Source: Tatumella saanichensis (GTDB taxonomy: Bacteria > Pseudomonadota > Gammaproteobacteria > Enterobacterales > Enterobacteriaceae). From it: a stretch of 64,000 bases of DNA. The position numbers were made by a program, and so were the translations under genes. A model generated the notes under the pieces. It was not told the DNA's origin. It searched no databases and saw only the letters and a program-made list of their open reading frames with translations. Numbering within the stretch: the stretch's first letter is position 1; each line of letters opens with the position of its first letter. Where the stretch lies: NCBI RefSeq assembly GCF_000439375.1, contig NZ_ATMI01000035.1:62001-126000 (forward strand), in the 5' to 3' direction. Below are positions 21,797 through 30,213 of this stretch, piece after piece.

Positions 21797-22789
21797 ATGC
21801 GTCTATCTCTTTTAATCGGTGTACTCACACTTCTACTCGCCGGACTGATGGTGATCAGCCTGCTGGTGGGGGCAAAATCTATTCCCTTTGGCGATAGCTG
21901 GCAGGCGCTGTTCGGCGGAGCTGACTGTCTATCACAAAATTGTACCTTAATACGTTATTCCCGTTTGCCCCGCACCTTGGCGGGCCTGGTCGCTGGGGTT
22001 GCCCTAGGGCTTTCCGGCAGCTTACTGCAAACCCTCACCCGTAACCCCCTAGCAGATAGCGGAATTTTAGGGATCAACGCCGGGGCCTCTTTCGCCATTG
22101 TTCTCGGACTGCTCTTGACCGGCGCCGCCTCACCGTTGGTCTGGTTGGGCTTTGCTTTCAGCGGAGCACTGATAGCTCTGCTTATTATCAGCGTAACTGG
22201 TGCGGCGGCGGGCAGCCATGCTTCACCCCTTAGACTCACTCTGGCCGGTGTAGCACTAGCGGCAGTACTGGAAGGACTGACCAATGGACTGTCCCTGATG
22301 AACCCTGATATTTATGATCATCTCCGTTTCTGGCTAAGTGGCTCATTGGATATTCGTGGCTTTAGCACCTTACAGATACTGACCCCCGCGGTGGTTGCTG
22401 GCAGTCTGATCACCTTATCCATGGGCACGGCCCTCAATAATTTGAGTATGGGGGATGAACTGGCGACCAGCCTCGGAACCCGGGTGACCCGTACCCGGAT
22501 GTTGGGGCTAGGGGCCGTCGCACTGCTGTCTGGTGCGGCAACCGCCCTAACTGGCCCTATCACGTTTATTGGTCTGATGGCGCCGCATCTGGCCCGCTTT
22601 CTTATCGGTGCTGACCATCGGCGGATGCTGCCGGTCACCCTACTGGTGACCCCCTGTCTGCTACTGACCGCGGATATTCTCGGCCGCTTTTTGGTGGTGG
22701 GGGAGTTACGGGTATCGGTAGTGGCTGGGCTTATCGGCGCACCAGTATTGATATTACTGGCCCGACGTCTGTCACGGGAGACAGTATGA
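21797..22789 (+). CDS. fepD: FepD, ferric-enterobactin permease
   Basis: FecCD-family inner-membrane permease pairing with FepG. 330 residues (E. coli 334), with about nine or ten hydrophobic segments. Family motifs: RLPRTLAGLVAGVALGLSGS, the LTRNPLADSGILGINAGASF loop, and GPITFIGLMAPHLARFLIG, the coupling segment that contacts the ATPase. The stop overlaps fepG by 4 bases. Confidence 0.95.
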   Translation: MRLSLLIGVLTLLLAGLMVISLLVGAKSIPFGDSWQALFGGADCLSQNCTLIRYSRLPRTLAGLVAGVALGLSGSLLQTLTRNPLADSGILGINAGASFAIVLGLLLTGAASPLVWLGFAFSGALIALLIISVTGAAAGSHASPLRLTLAGVALAAVLEGLTNGLSLMNPDIYDHLRFWLSGSLDIRGFSTLQILTPAVVAGSLITLSMGTALNNLSMGDELATSLGTRVTRTRMLGLGAVALLSGAATALTGPITFIGLMAPHLARFLIGADHRRMLPVTLLVTPCLLLTADILGRFLVVGELRVSVVAGLIGAPVLILLARRLSRETV

Positions 22790-23757
22790 CCCGCAACCTT
22801 GTGATGCTGCTAGTGGTGATAGGGGCAATCTGTTTTCTGACCCTCACCCGGGGCACGCTCTCTCTGAGCGCAGCACAATTATGGCAGGTAGTCACTGGTG
22901 AAGCGCCGAAAGGCATTATGCTGGTGGTCAGTGAGTGGCGTCTGCCACGCTTGTTAGCAGCCCTGATGACCGGGGCGGCACTGGCTGTGAGCGGTGCCTT
23001 GTTTCAGTCGTTATTACGAAATCCGCTGGGAAGCCCAGATATCCTCGGTTTTAACACCGGCGCATTCTCCGCGGTGTTACTGGTGATGGTATGGCTACCG
23101 GGCCAACCGTCACTGTTAGCCCTGGCGGCTCTGGTCGGGGGGCTGATGACCGCTGTTGTGGTCTTTCTATTTTCTTGGCGGCAGGGGATCACCACCTTCC
23201 GCTTGATCCTGATTGGTATCGGTATCCGTGCGTTGTTGATGTCCTTAAACAGCTGGCTGATGACCAATACCAGCTTGGAAACTGCGCTATCGGCAGGATT
23301 GTGGAGTGCCGGTTCACTGAACGGTATCAGTTGGAAGATGCTGCCTGCGGTGGCTATGATTATCCTGCTGACGCTACTGGTGACCGCCAGCCTGGTCAGA
23401 CGTTTACGATTACTGGAGATGGGGGACGATATGGCCGTCGCGCTAGGGGTCCCTGCCCATCGTAGCCGACTGACGTTAATGGCCTGCGGGGTCATACTCA
23501 CCGCAGTGTCTACCGCGCTGATCGGGCCGGTCTCTTTTGTGGCGCTGATCGCGCCACGGATTGCCGAACGGTTGGGCGGCGGGCGACCCCATTCACTCCT
23601 CCTTAGCGCTCTGTGCGGCGCAGTGCTGCTAAGCGCCGCGGATTATCTGGCCAGCCATCTGTTTATCCCCTACCAACTGCCAGTAGGGGTGGTTACCGTC
23701 AGTGTAGGAGGAGTGTATTTAATGGGATTACTGTTCAAGGAGGCGCGTCGAAAATGA
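22786..23757 (+). CDS. fepG: FepG, ferric-enterobactin permease
   Basis: Second FecCD-type permease of the ferric-enterobactin importer. 323 residues (E. coli 330). Motifs parallel FepD: EWRLPRLLAALMTGAALAVS, LLRNPLGSPDILGFNTGAF and the coupling loop GPVSFVALIAPRIAERLGG. It overlaps fepD and fepC by 4 bases each (ATGA junctions), which keeps the three proteins in step. Confidence 0.95.
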   Translation: MTRNLVMLLVVIGAICFLTLTRGTLSLSAAQLWQVVTGEAPKGIMLVVSEWRLPRLLAALMTGAALAVSGALFQSLLRNPLGSPDILGFNTGAFSAVLLVMVWLPGQPSLLALAALVGGLMTAVVVFLFSWRQGITTFRLILIGIGIRALLMSLNSWLMTNTSLETALSAGLWSAGSLNGISWKMLPAVAMIILLTLLVTASLVRRLRLLEMGDDMAVALGVPAHRSRLTLMACGVILTAVSTALIGPVSFVALIAPRIAERLGGGRPHSLLLSALCGAVLLSAADYLASHLFIPYQLPVGVVTVSVGGVYLMGLLFKEARRK

Positions 23758-24545
23758 CCGACAGCTTATCGCCACTGGCAACAGAACATCTGACGCTGGG
23801 ATACGATCAAAAAATTATTATTGACGACCTATCGGTACAGATCCCGGCCGGTGAAATCACCGTGATTATCGGTCCTAATGCCTGTGGTAAATCAACACTG
23901 TTACGCACTCTGAGCCGTCTTATAACGCCACAGTCCGGACGGGTACTGCTGAATGACCGAGATATAAAGGAATACGCGACCAAAGCCATTGCTCGACAAC
24001 TGGGATTACTGCCACAGTCCCCGACGACGCCGGCTGGCATTACTGTCCGCGAGCTGGTGTCTCGCGGGCGCTATCCGTGGCAGAGCCTGTTCAGCCGTCC
24101 TTCTATCGCTGACCAGCAGGCGGTCGAGCAGGCCATGAAAGCGACCCGTATTGAGTCTTTGGCGGATCAAAGCGTAGAGACCTTATCTGGCGGCCAGCGG
24201 CAGCGGGCATGGATTGCCATGGTGTTGGCGCAGCAGACGCCGTTACTGTTACTGGATGAACCTACTACCTGGTTGGATATCAGTCATCAGATAGAACTGA
24301 TGGAATTGATGCGCGATCTCAACCGACAGCATGGCCGTACACTGGTGGTGGTGCTACACGAACTGAATCATGCCTGCCGTTATGCCGGTCATCTGATCGC
24401 CATGCGTGACGGGAAAATTGTAGCGCAGGGGAAACCGCAGGAGATTGTGACGGCGGAACTGATAGAGCAGGTCTACGGTCTTAAGTCGGTGATTATCAGC
24501 GACCCCGTCGCGGGCACGCCGCTGGTGATCCCGGTCGGTCGCTGA
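23754..24545 (+). CDS. fepC: FepC, ferric-enterobactin ABC ATPase
   Basis: ATPase of the FepBDGC importer. ATG 23754 (MTDSLSPLATEHLTLGYDQ, 263 residues; E. coli 271) overlaps the fepG stop by 4 bases and has an AAGGAGG ribosome site; the open frame continues upstream only inside fepG. Walker A IGPNACGKST, Q-loop LLPQSP, signature LSGGQRQRAWIAM and Walker B LLLLDEPTTWLD are intact. It is convergent with entF. Confidence 0.96.
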   Translation: MTDSLSPLATEHLTLGYDQKIIIDDLSVQIPAGEITVIIGPNACGKSTLLRTLSRLITPQSGRVLLNDRDIKEYATKAIARQLGLLPQSPTTPAGITVRELVSRGRYPWQSLFSRPSIADQQAVEQAMKATRIESLADQSVETLSGGQRQRAWIAMVLAQQTPLLLLDEPTTWLDISHQIELMELMRDLNRQHGRTLVVVLHELNHACRYAGHLIAMRDGKIVAQGKPQEIVTAELIEQVYGLKSVIISDPVAGTPLVIPVGR

Positions 24546-24546
24546 T

Positions 24547-24582
24547 AATTCCCCCCGCGGCATCGTACCGCTGGGGGAAATT
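24547..24582. terminator. convergent hairpin between fepC and entF
   Basis: AATTCCCCCCGCGG pairs imperfectly with CCGCTGGGGGAAATT across a short loop. It begins 2 bases past fepC and ends 6 bases before the entF stop. There is no long U-tract on either side, so it may work as a bidirectional but leaky terminator. Confidence 0.55.
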
Positions 24583-24587
24583 ACGGC

Positions 24588-27500
24588 TTAGGGCAGCAGT
24601 ACTGACAAGCGACGGGCCAGTTGCGGGCCAATCTCATCGAAGACGGCTGGCGCAAAGATCTCCGCGTGACAACAATTCACCGGAATCACCTCAGTGTCAG
24701 GTAGGAAAGGAGCCCAGCTTATTGCAGCGTTCATTTCTGGCTGGCGGGTTTTTTCTGCCACAAACAGCGTTGCCTTGCCATGAAACACGGCGCTGCGTGC
24801 TGTGGCCAATAAGCGCACCGCATTGGCGTAATTGGCACTGATGGTGTCGAACATTTCCGCCATCTCTTCTCCCGCTTGGGTACGCTGGCTGGCCATAAAG
24901 GCCTGCCGTTCCCGCTCCACCTCTTCTAACACCTGTGGATCGGTCTGAGCCTCTCCCTGACGCTCCTGCCAGCGCTGAGATTCCGGTGGCCAGGTATCCA
25001 GTAACCCGAGGAAAGCCACCGTTTCACCGGCTGCTTCCAGACGTGCGGCGATCCCCTGAGCCAGGGTGCCTCCCAAGGAATACCCGATAAAATAATAAGG
25101 GCCGTGGGGTTGCTGCGCCCGGACCTGTTGCAGATGGGCATCACAGAGTTGCTCAATATTCTGACTGCGACCCAGGGCACCTTGAGCAGTGGGAGATTGA
25201 ATGCCGGTTATTGACCAACGGCGATCAAGATAGCGATTAAGGATGCTGAACTGCCAAGCAAAGCCCGAGGCTGGGTGGAAGCAGAACAGCGTCGGTCCTT
25301 CTCCCTGACGCAGGGGTAGCAATTCACCCCGTCCGCTGTGCCGACTATCCATACTGTCCGGTGCGGTCAGTACCGCTGCCAGTTTCTCTACCGTTGAGGC
25401 CACCATAATCTGTCCGACAGTCACCGGCTGTGCGACCTGTTGACGCAACTGTGCTGCCAGGCGCATGGCAAGCAATGAGTGACCGCCGAGGGCAAAGAAG
25501 TCACTGTCTGCGGAAATATCGTCACGCTGTAGCAGTGCGGCGAAGGCTTGGGCAATCTGAGTCTCGAGGCCAGGTGCCGGTGCCCGCTGCGGGGTGTCAC
25601 TGCTAAGGGTGGGCAGTGGCAAGGCATTGCGATCCAACTTACCGTTGGGGCTCAGCGGGAATGTCTCCATTTCAACGATAGCGACCGGTACCATCGGCGG
25701 CGGTAAGATTTTTTCTAACGTGGCGCGTAACTGTTGGCTATCTGGCAGATTATCACCGATCACATAGGCCACTAACTGACGAGCGTCTTCAAATGTCTGA
25801 GTTGTTTTACCCAATGTACGAGCCAGAGTCACTGCCTGGGTTACCCCAGGCAGTGCCAGTAGCTGGTGATCGATCTCGGTCAACTCAATACGCTGTCCAC
25901 GGATCTTTAGCTGATCATCATTACGTCCCAGATATTCAATGGCACCATTCTCGAGACGACGGACAATATCGCCGGTACGGTACATCCGTTCGCCATTGCC
26001 GCCGGGGAGGGCGACGAACCGCGAGGCCGTCAGCGAGGGGCGGCCGAGATAGCCGATGGCCAGCTGAACTCCGCTCAGCCACAGCTCTCCAGCGACACCG
26101 ATCGGCAGGGGCTGTAAGCGATTATCGAGAATATGCAAAGCGGTATTCCACACCGGATAGCCAATCGGTACGGTATTACCGGTCACTGCCGTCAAGGCTG
26201 GACCATAAGCTGGATAACTACTGACATCCACCGCCGCTTCTGTCGGTCCGTACAGATTGTGGAGCGGTACCGAGCAGAGAGCCTGCCAGTGACGGGCCAG
26301 GGAAGTAGGCAGGGCTTCACCGCTGCAGAACACCTGTTTCAACTGATGCTGCAGTCGCTCGGCACTGTCTGTGCAAAGGGCACTGACGAAAGCCGATAGC
26401 ATTGAAGGGACAAAATGCAGGGTACTGATGCGGTAATCCAGGATCAGTTGTAGCAGGATTTCTGGGTCACGGTGTGCCTCCGGCGGTGCCATCATCAGTT
26501 GTGCACCGGTGATCAGCGGCCAGAAAAATTCCCACACCGACACATCAAAACCCGATGGTGTTTTTTGTAGCACCACATCATGGGCGTTGAGTGGATAGCT
26601 GTCTTGCATCCATAACAGCCGGTTAACGATGGCTTGATGACTGACTAGCACGCCCTTTGGACGGCCAGTAGAGCCGGAGGTGTAGATCAAGTAGGCACCG
26701 TCTTCGGGGCGCGGTGATGTAAACGTCTGCGGGGCCGTACAGGCTGGCAGCAGCCCAGCATAGTGCAGACACGGCACGGCACTCAGTTGCGCAAAACGTT
26801 CCTCCAGTTCGGGTTCGGTGACCACTAGCACTGGGGCCGCATCCTCCAGCATCATTTGCAGGCGCTGGTCGGGATAACCGGTATCCAACGGTAGCCAGAT
26901 TGCACCAATGGCGACGATAGCTTGTAAGGTCAGTGATAACCGCACCGAACGCGGTAGAGCCACTGCAATAATATCGCCACGACCGGCTCCGGCGTCTGAC
27001 AGGTGTTGCGCCAAGGTTAATACTTGCTGATGCATCTGTTGGTAGGTCAGGCGACAGTCCCTATCATAGAGTGCGAGGGCCAGTGGGGTTGCCTGCGCCT
27101 GCTGCTGTAACAGACTGAATAAGGTTGCCGGTGGCAGGGGATGAATAGTCTGATTGAGAGCGCTTATCTGTTGCCGCTCTGATTCGGTAACAATCTCAAC
27201 TTCTCCGCATTTTTGTGCCGGCTGTCGGCCAAATTGCGTGATCAGTGGCGGCAACCGCTGCAGATGCGCATCCAGTTGCACAGCAGTATAACGCTGCGGA
27301 TTTGCCAGCAGTTCAAGGGTCAGAGCGCCATTCTGCTCAGGGAACAGTGCGATTTCCAGATCGCGTACCGGTCCTGAGGCCAGGTGCTCGGTTTCAGCAC
27401 AGATCCCAGCAAACGTGGCCTGATAATCAAACATTTTGACGTTTATCACTGGCCCATACAGCGGTGCGCTGTCGCCGTGGCGGCCAGCCTCGCGCATTAA

Positions 27501-28502
27501 CTGCTCGGAATTAAAACGCTGATGGCGGCGGTTGGTTTTAATCTCCCGCGCCAGCCGAGTGGCCAATTCTGCCAGAGTAATGTCCGGGTGGTAGTCCACC
27601 GCCATGGGTAACACATTGATCACCGGACCGCTGGCAGTGAGGGCAGCGGAGCCGAGACGGCGCATAAAAATAAATCCGGCGCAGTAGGGTAAGCCACCGC
27701 TCAGACGTGCCAGCCACAGCGCGACCAGTGCCACGGCAGTTTCGGTCTCTGTCAGTTGCTGTGCTGCCGTCGCGTGGTATAACGGTGCCAGCTCAGCTGC
27801 AGACAGTGTCAGCGTGCAGCGAAGCGGTCCGCTGGCAGGGGCCTGCCCGGCCAGCGGCAGTTCTGACAGACTGTTCGCCGCCGGTAAGGTTGCGACTTTC
27901 TCTTGCCAGTATTGGCTGTCCCGCTGATAAGCCGCTGACTGCTGGTAGTCCAGATATTCAGTGACCACAGCGCTGAATGGCGTAAAAGGCGAAGGGCCGG
28001 GATCACTGCCTTGGACGTTTGCACTGTAAATATCGGCAATTCGCCGAGTCAGAGCGGCAAAGCTGAAACCATCGATATCGATATGGTGATAACGCTGATA
28101 CCACAGCCACTGGTTGTCGGCGGTACGCATCAGCATCTGGCGATAGCGGGGTTTACCCTTTTTCAGCCGTAAATCATTGTTTAAATCTTCTTCAATCAGC
28201 GCAGTAGCTGCCTGCTGGGGAAAGCTGGCGAGACGTAAATCTAAGACTTCAGTCTCTGGCACGGCTGCGCCGCCCAGCGACTGGGTCACCTCGCCGTCGG
28301 TTTCGGCATACTGCATATGCAAGGTATCGGCTTCTGCCAGACCTGCGGTGATAGCGTTCAGCATTTCCGGCAGTTGCAACGCCCCTGGGATCTTAATCAG
28401 ATGGGCCACCGCGTAGGCATTAGCATGGGGAGAAAGCTGATCGGCCAGCCAGATACCCGGCTGGGCGGCGACCAATGGCAGCGGAGAGAGATGTTCAGTC
28501 AT
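24588..28502 (-). CDS. entF: EntF, enterobactin synthase NRPS module
   Basis: Nonribosomal peptide synthetase that activates serine, joins it to DHB and cyclises three units into enterobactin. ATG 28502 (MTEHLSPLPLVAAQPGIWLA) gives 1304 residues (E. coli 1293); the frame extends 41 codons further, into ybdZ. Domains in order: condensation with HHIDIDG at 139-145; adenylation (about 480-960) with YLIYTSGSTGRPKGVLVSH; carrier with GGHSLL, Ser1009; thioesterase with GYSLGG, Ser1142, Asp1169 and His1279. It is 16 bases after ybdZ, whose product supports the adenylation domain. Confidence 0.97.
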   Translation of the reverse strand: MTEHLSPLPLVAAQPGIWLADQLSPHANAYAVAHLIKIPGALQLPEMLNAITAGLAEADTLHMQYAETDGEVTQSLGGAAVPETEVLDLRLASFPQQAATALIEEDLNNDLRLKKGKPRYRQMLMRTADNQWLWYQRYHHIDIDGFSFAALTRRIADIYSANVQGSDPGPSPFTPFSAVVTEYLDYQQSAAYQRDSQYWQEKVATLPAANSLSELPLAGQAPASGPLRCTLTLSAAELAPLYHATAAQQLTETETAVALVALWLARLSGGLPYCAGFIFMRRLGSAALTASGPVINVLPMAVDYHPDITLAELATRLAREIKTNRRHQRFNSEQLMREAGRHGDSAPLYGPVINVKMFDYQATFAGICAETEHLASGPVRDLEIALFPEQNGALTLELLANPQRYTAVQLDAHLQRLPPLITQFGRQPAQKCGEVEIVTESERQQISALNQTIHPLPPATLFSLLQQQAQATPLALALYDRDCRLTYQQMHQQVLTLAQHLSDAGAGRGDIIAVALPRSVRLSLTLQAIVAIGAIWLPLDTGYPDQRLQMMLEDAAPVLVVTEPELEERFAQLSAVPCLHYAGLLPACTAPQTFTSPRPEDGAYLIYTSGSTGRPKGVLVSHQAIVNRLLWMQDSYPLNAHDVVLQKTPSGFDVSVWEFFWPLITGAQLMMAPPEAHRDPEILLQLILDYRISTLHFVPSMLSAFVSALCTDSAERLQHQLKQVFCSGEALPTSLARHWQALCSVPLHNLYGPTEAAVDVSSYPAYGPALTAVTGNTVPIGYPVWNTALHILDNRLQPLPIGVAGELWLSGVQLAIGYLGRPSLTASRFVALPGGNGERMYRTGDIVRRLENGAIEYLGRNDDQLKIRGQRIELTEIDHQLLALPGVTQAVTLARTLGKTTQTFEDARQLVAYVIGDNLPDSQQLRATLEKILPPPMVPVAIVEMETFPLSPNGKLDRNALPLPTLSSDTPQRAPAPGLETQIAQAFAALLQRDDISADSDFFALGGHSLLAMRLAAQLRQQVAQPVTVGQIMVASTVEKLAAVLTAPDSMDSRHSGRGELLPLRQGEGPTLFCFHPASGFAWQFSILNRYLDRRWSITGIQSPTAQGALGRSQNIEQLCDAHLQQVRAQQPHGPYYFIGYSLGGTLAQGIAARLEAAGETVAFLGLLDTWPPESQRWQERQGEAQTDPQVLEEVERERQAFMASQRTQAGEEMAEMFDTISANYANAVRLLATARSAVFHGKATLFVAEKTRQPEMNAAISWAPFLPDTEVIPVNCCHAEIFAPAVFDEIGPQLARRLSVLLP

Positions 28503-28518
28503 GATGTGTTCCCAAGGA

Positions 28519-28716
28519 TTATGTAGCAGCGGGTCGGATATCCGGCCAGTGTCTTTCCAGCCACTCCAGACAGTCAGTATTGGATTGCGGCCCGAAAACC
28601 GGTTGCCAACCCATAGGCAGGGCAACGTTTTCCGGCCATAGGCTGTAATGGCCCTGTGGATTTTGCAGCACGTAACCGGTCATCTGTGGTTGATCGAAAG
28701 GATGGAGCAGCTCCAT
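28519..28716 (-). CDS. ybdZ: YbdZ, MbtH-like protein
   Basis: Small MbtH-family chaperone that binds and stabilises the EntF adenylation domain. 65 residues from ATG 28716 (MELLHPFDQPQMTGYVLQN). That ATG lies just after the fes stop and has a GGAG ribosome site inside the last fes codons; a GTG at 28731 would add five residues. The signature SLWPENVALPMGW and the late WLERHWPDIRP are clear. Confidence 0.94.
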   Translation of the reverse strand: MELLHPFDQPQMTGYVLQNPQGHYSLWPENVALPMGWQPVFGPQSNTDCLEWLERHWPDIRPAAT

Positions 28717-28717
28717 A

Positions 28718-29986
28718 TCAGTCTCCGTCACCTGTAGCGGATAGCAAAGAGGAAGAAATCGGCGTGGTCAGTAGATCACGCAGTCCGTTGAGTAAACCGC
28801 CGCGCCAGCACAGCGCATCGTGACCGCCTTCTGTCAAAGTCAGACAGCTGTTGATCTGATGTTGTTGCAGGGCCTGATACAGCATTTGATTGGCCTGACA
28901 GACCGCCGGCTCCCGTTTACCCGCCTCCAGCCACAGGCGTCGTGGTGCGGCGGGGAACCTCTGTCGTATTACTTGGGAGATCAGTTGTCCGTGCGTTTCT
29001 CCCCGTGATGGCCACCAGAAAGATCCAGACAGGCTAACGGCCTGACCAAAGCATTGTGGCCAGTTCAGGGTGGCGTACACCGCCGACAGCCCGCCAAAGC
29101 TTTGGCCAACGACTAGGGTGCGTTCAGCCGCCGCCAGCCAGCCAGTATGTGCGCTGACCAAGGGCAGTAATTCATCCTGTACCGCTTCCCAGAAAGCCGG
29201 ATAACAGGGCAGTTCCAGACTACGATGGGTGCGGTCAATGGCGTCGATAAACAGATAAATGGCGGACGGCAGTTGCTGTTGCGTGGTCAGTGTCTGCAGC
29301 GGTGCTGCCAGCGGCATTGAGGTCAGCCAAAACTCGCCATCGAGTAATAGCACCAGTGGCCGTTGCGCAGATCGGCACTCTCCGGTTTCCAGTAGGCTTA
29401 CGGTGCGGCGGTTGGCCAGTCGTGAACTCTCCCATAATAGGGATCTCGTCCTGACGGGCGGTTGCTGATGCTGATCGGTCGCTTGCCACTCCGGTTGTGG
29501 AGGAGCATCTGGCAGATGCAATGCTGATACCTCCATACCCCGTCCTCCCCGCCAGGAACGTAGCGGATTCAGTGGATCGGCAATGGCATGATGGAATTGT
29601 TCCCGCCACCACATCCGACGCTGTTCGCCAGGGCTAGCGGCATCCGGCCCCTGCGGTGACGTGGACGGGATCAGGCAGTAACTGCCACGCCAGTCGGACG
29701 GGAGAAGGGTCTGCCAGAACCATAGATCGCTGCCGGGCAGACGCTCCAATGAACAGGGAGGGGCAGGCTGGTGGTGGTCGGTGACACCGGTAATATTGAT
29801 CCACACCCGCTGGCAGTCAGAAGTCTTTTCGGTCCCGGCCGGATCACGCCACAGAAAAGTGATACGGCACTGGTGGTTTTCCAACGGCTCGATGCGCGGG
29901 AGGGAATATTTTTGCTGTTCAGACCACCACCCGGGGCTGCCGGCGGAGGGACCAAACCATTCAGGCAGAGTCATCAGACAGATCAT
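28718..29986 (-). CDS. fes: Fes, enterochelin esterase
   Basis: Cytoplasmic esterase that cuts the trilactone of imported ferric enterobactin so that iron can be released. About 422 residues from ATG 29986 (MICLMTLPEWFGPS); the start is uncertain because ribosome sites are weak, and ATG 29974 is an alternative. The N-terminal domain has VWINITGVTDHHQ; the alpha/beta-hydrolase domain has the nucleophile motif VGQSFGG and the catalytic His in GGHDALCWRGG. It starts the minus-strand fes-ybdZ-entF operon, divergent from fepA. Confidence 0.94.
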   Translation of the reverse strand: MICLMTLPEWFGPSAGSPGWWSEQQKYSLPRIEPLENHQCRITFLWRDPAGTEKTSDCQRVWINITGVTDHHQPAPPCSLERLPGSDLWFWQTLLPSDWRGSYCLIPSTSPQGPDAASPGEQRRMWWREQFHHAIADPLNPLRSWRGGRGMEVSALHLPDAPPQPEWQATDQHQQPPVRTRSLLWESSRLANRRTVSLLETGECRSAQRPLVLLLDGEFWLTSMPLAAPLQTLTTQQQLPSAIYLFIDAIDRTHRSLELPCYPAFWEAVQDELLPLVSAHTGWLAAAERTLVVGQSFGGLSAVYATLNWPQCFGQAVSLSGSFWWPSRGETHGQLISQVIRQRFPAAPRRLWLEAGKREPAVCQANQMLYQALQQHQINSCLTLTEGGHDALCWRGGLLNGLRDLLTTPISSSLLSATGDGD

Positions 29987-30017
29987 CAATTAACCAAAGA
30001 AATTGTAATTAATAATA

Positions 30018-30036
30018 CTATTGATAATCATTTCCA
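30018..30036. promoter_or_regulatory. Fur-box-like operator between fes and fepA
   Basis: ACTATTGATAATCATTTCC contains the core TTGATAATCATT and matches about 12-13 of 19 Fur consensus positions. The AT-rich flank (TAATAATAC upstream) could hold a second overlapping site. It lies 32 bases before fes and about 178 bases before fepA. Confidence 0.7.
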
Positions 30037-30213
30037 TTTGCAATAGTCTATTTCCTGTCTGTGGTGACCGATTTTCTAGTTGCCCTCAGCCCACGAACAT
30101 ACCGTGCTGTGACCGGCGCAGCGTTGACTCTCCGGCAATCCACAGACCCTGAACCTCTGGTGGCTTAACAAACGACCCCTCTTTCCGGGCATCCAATGAG
30201 AGAGGGCAGGATC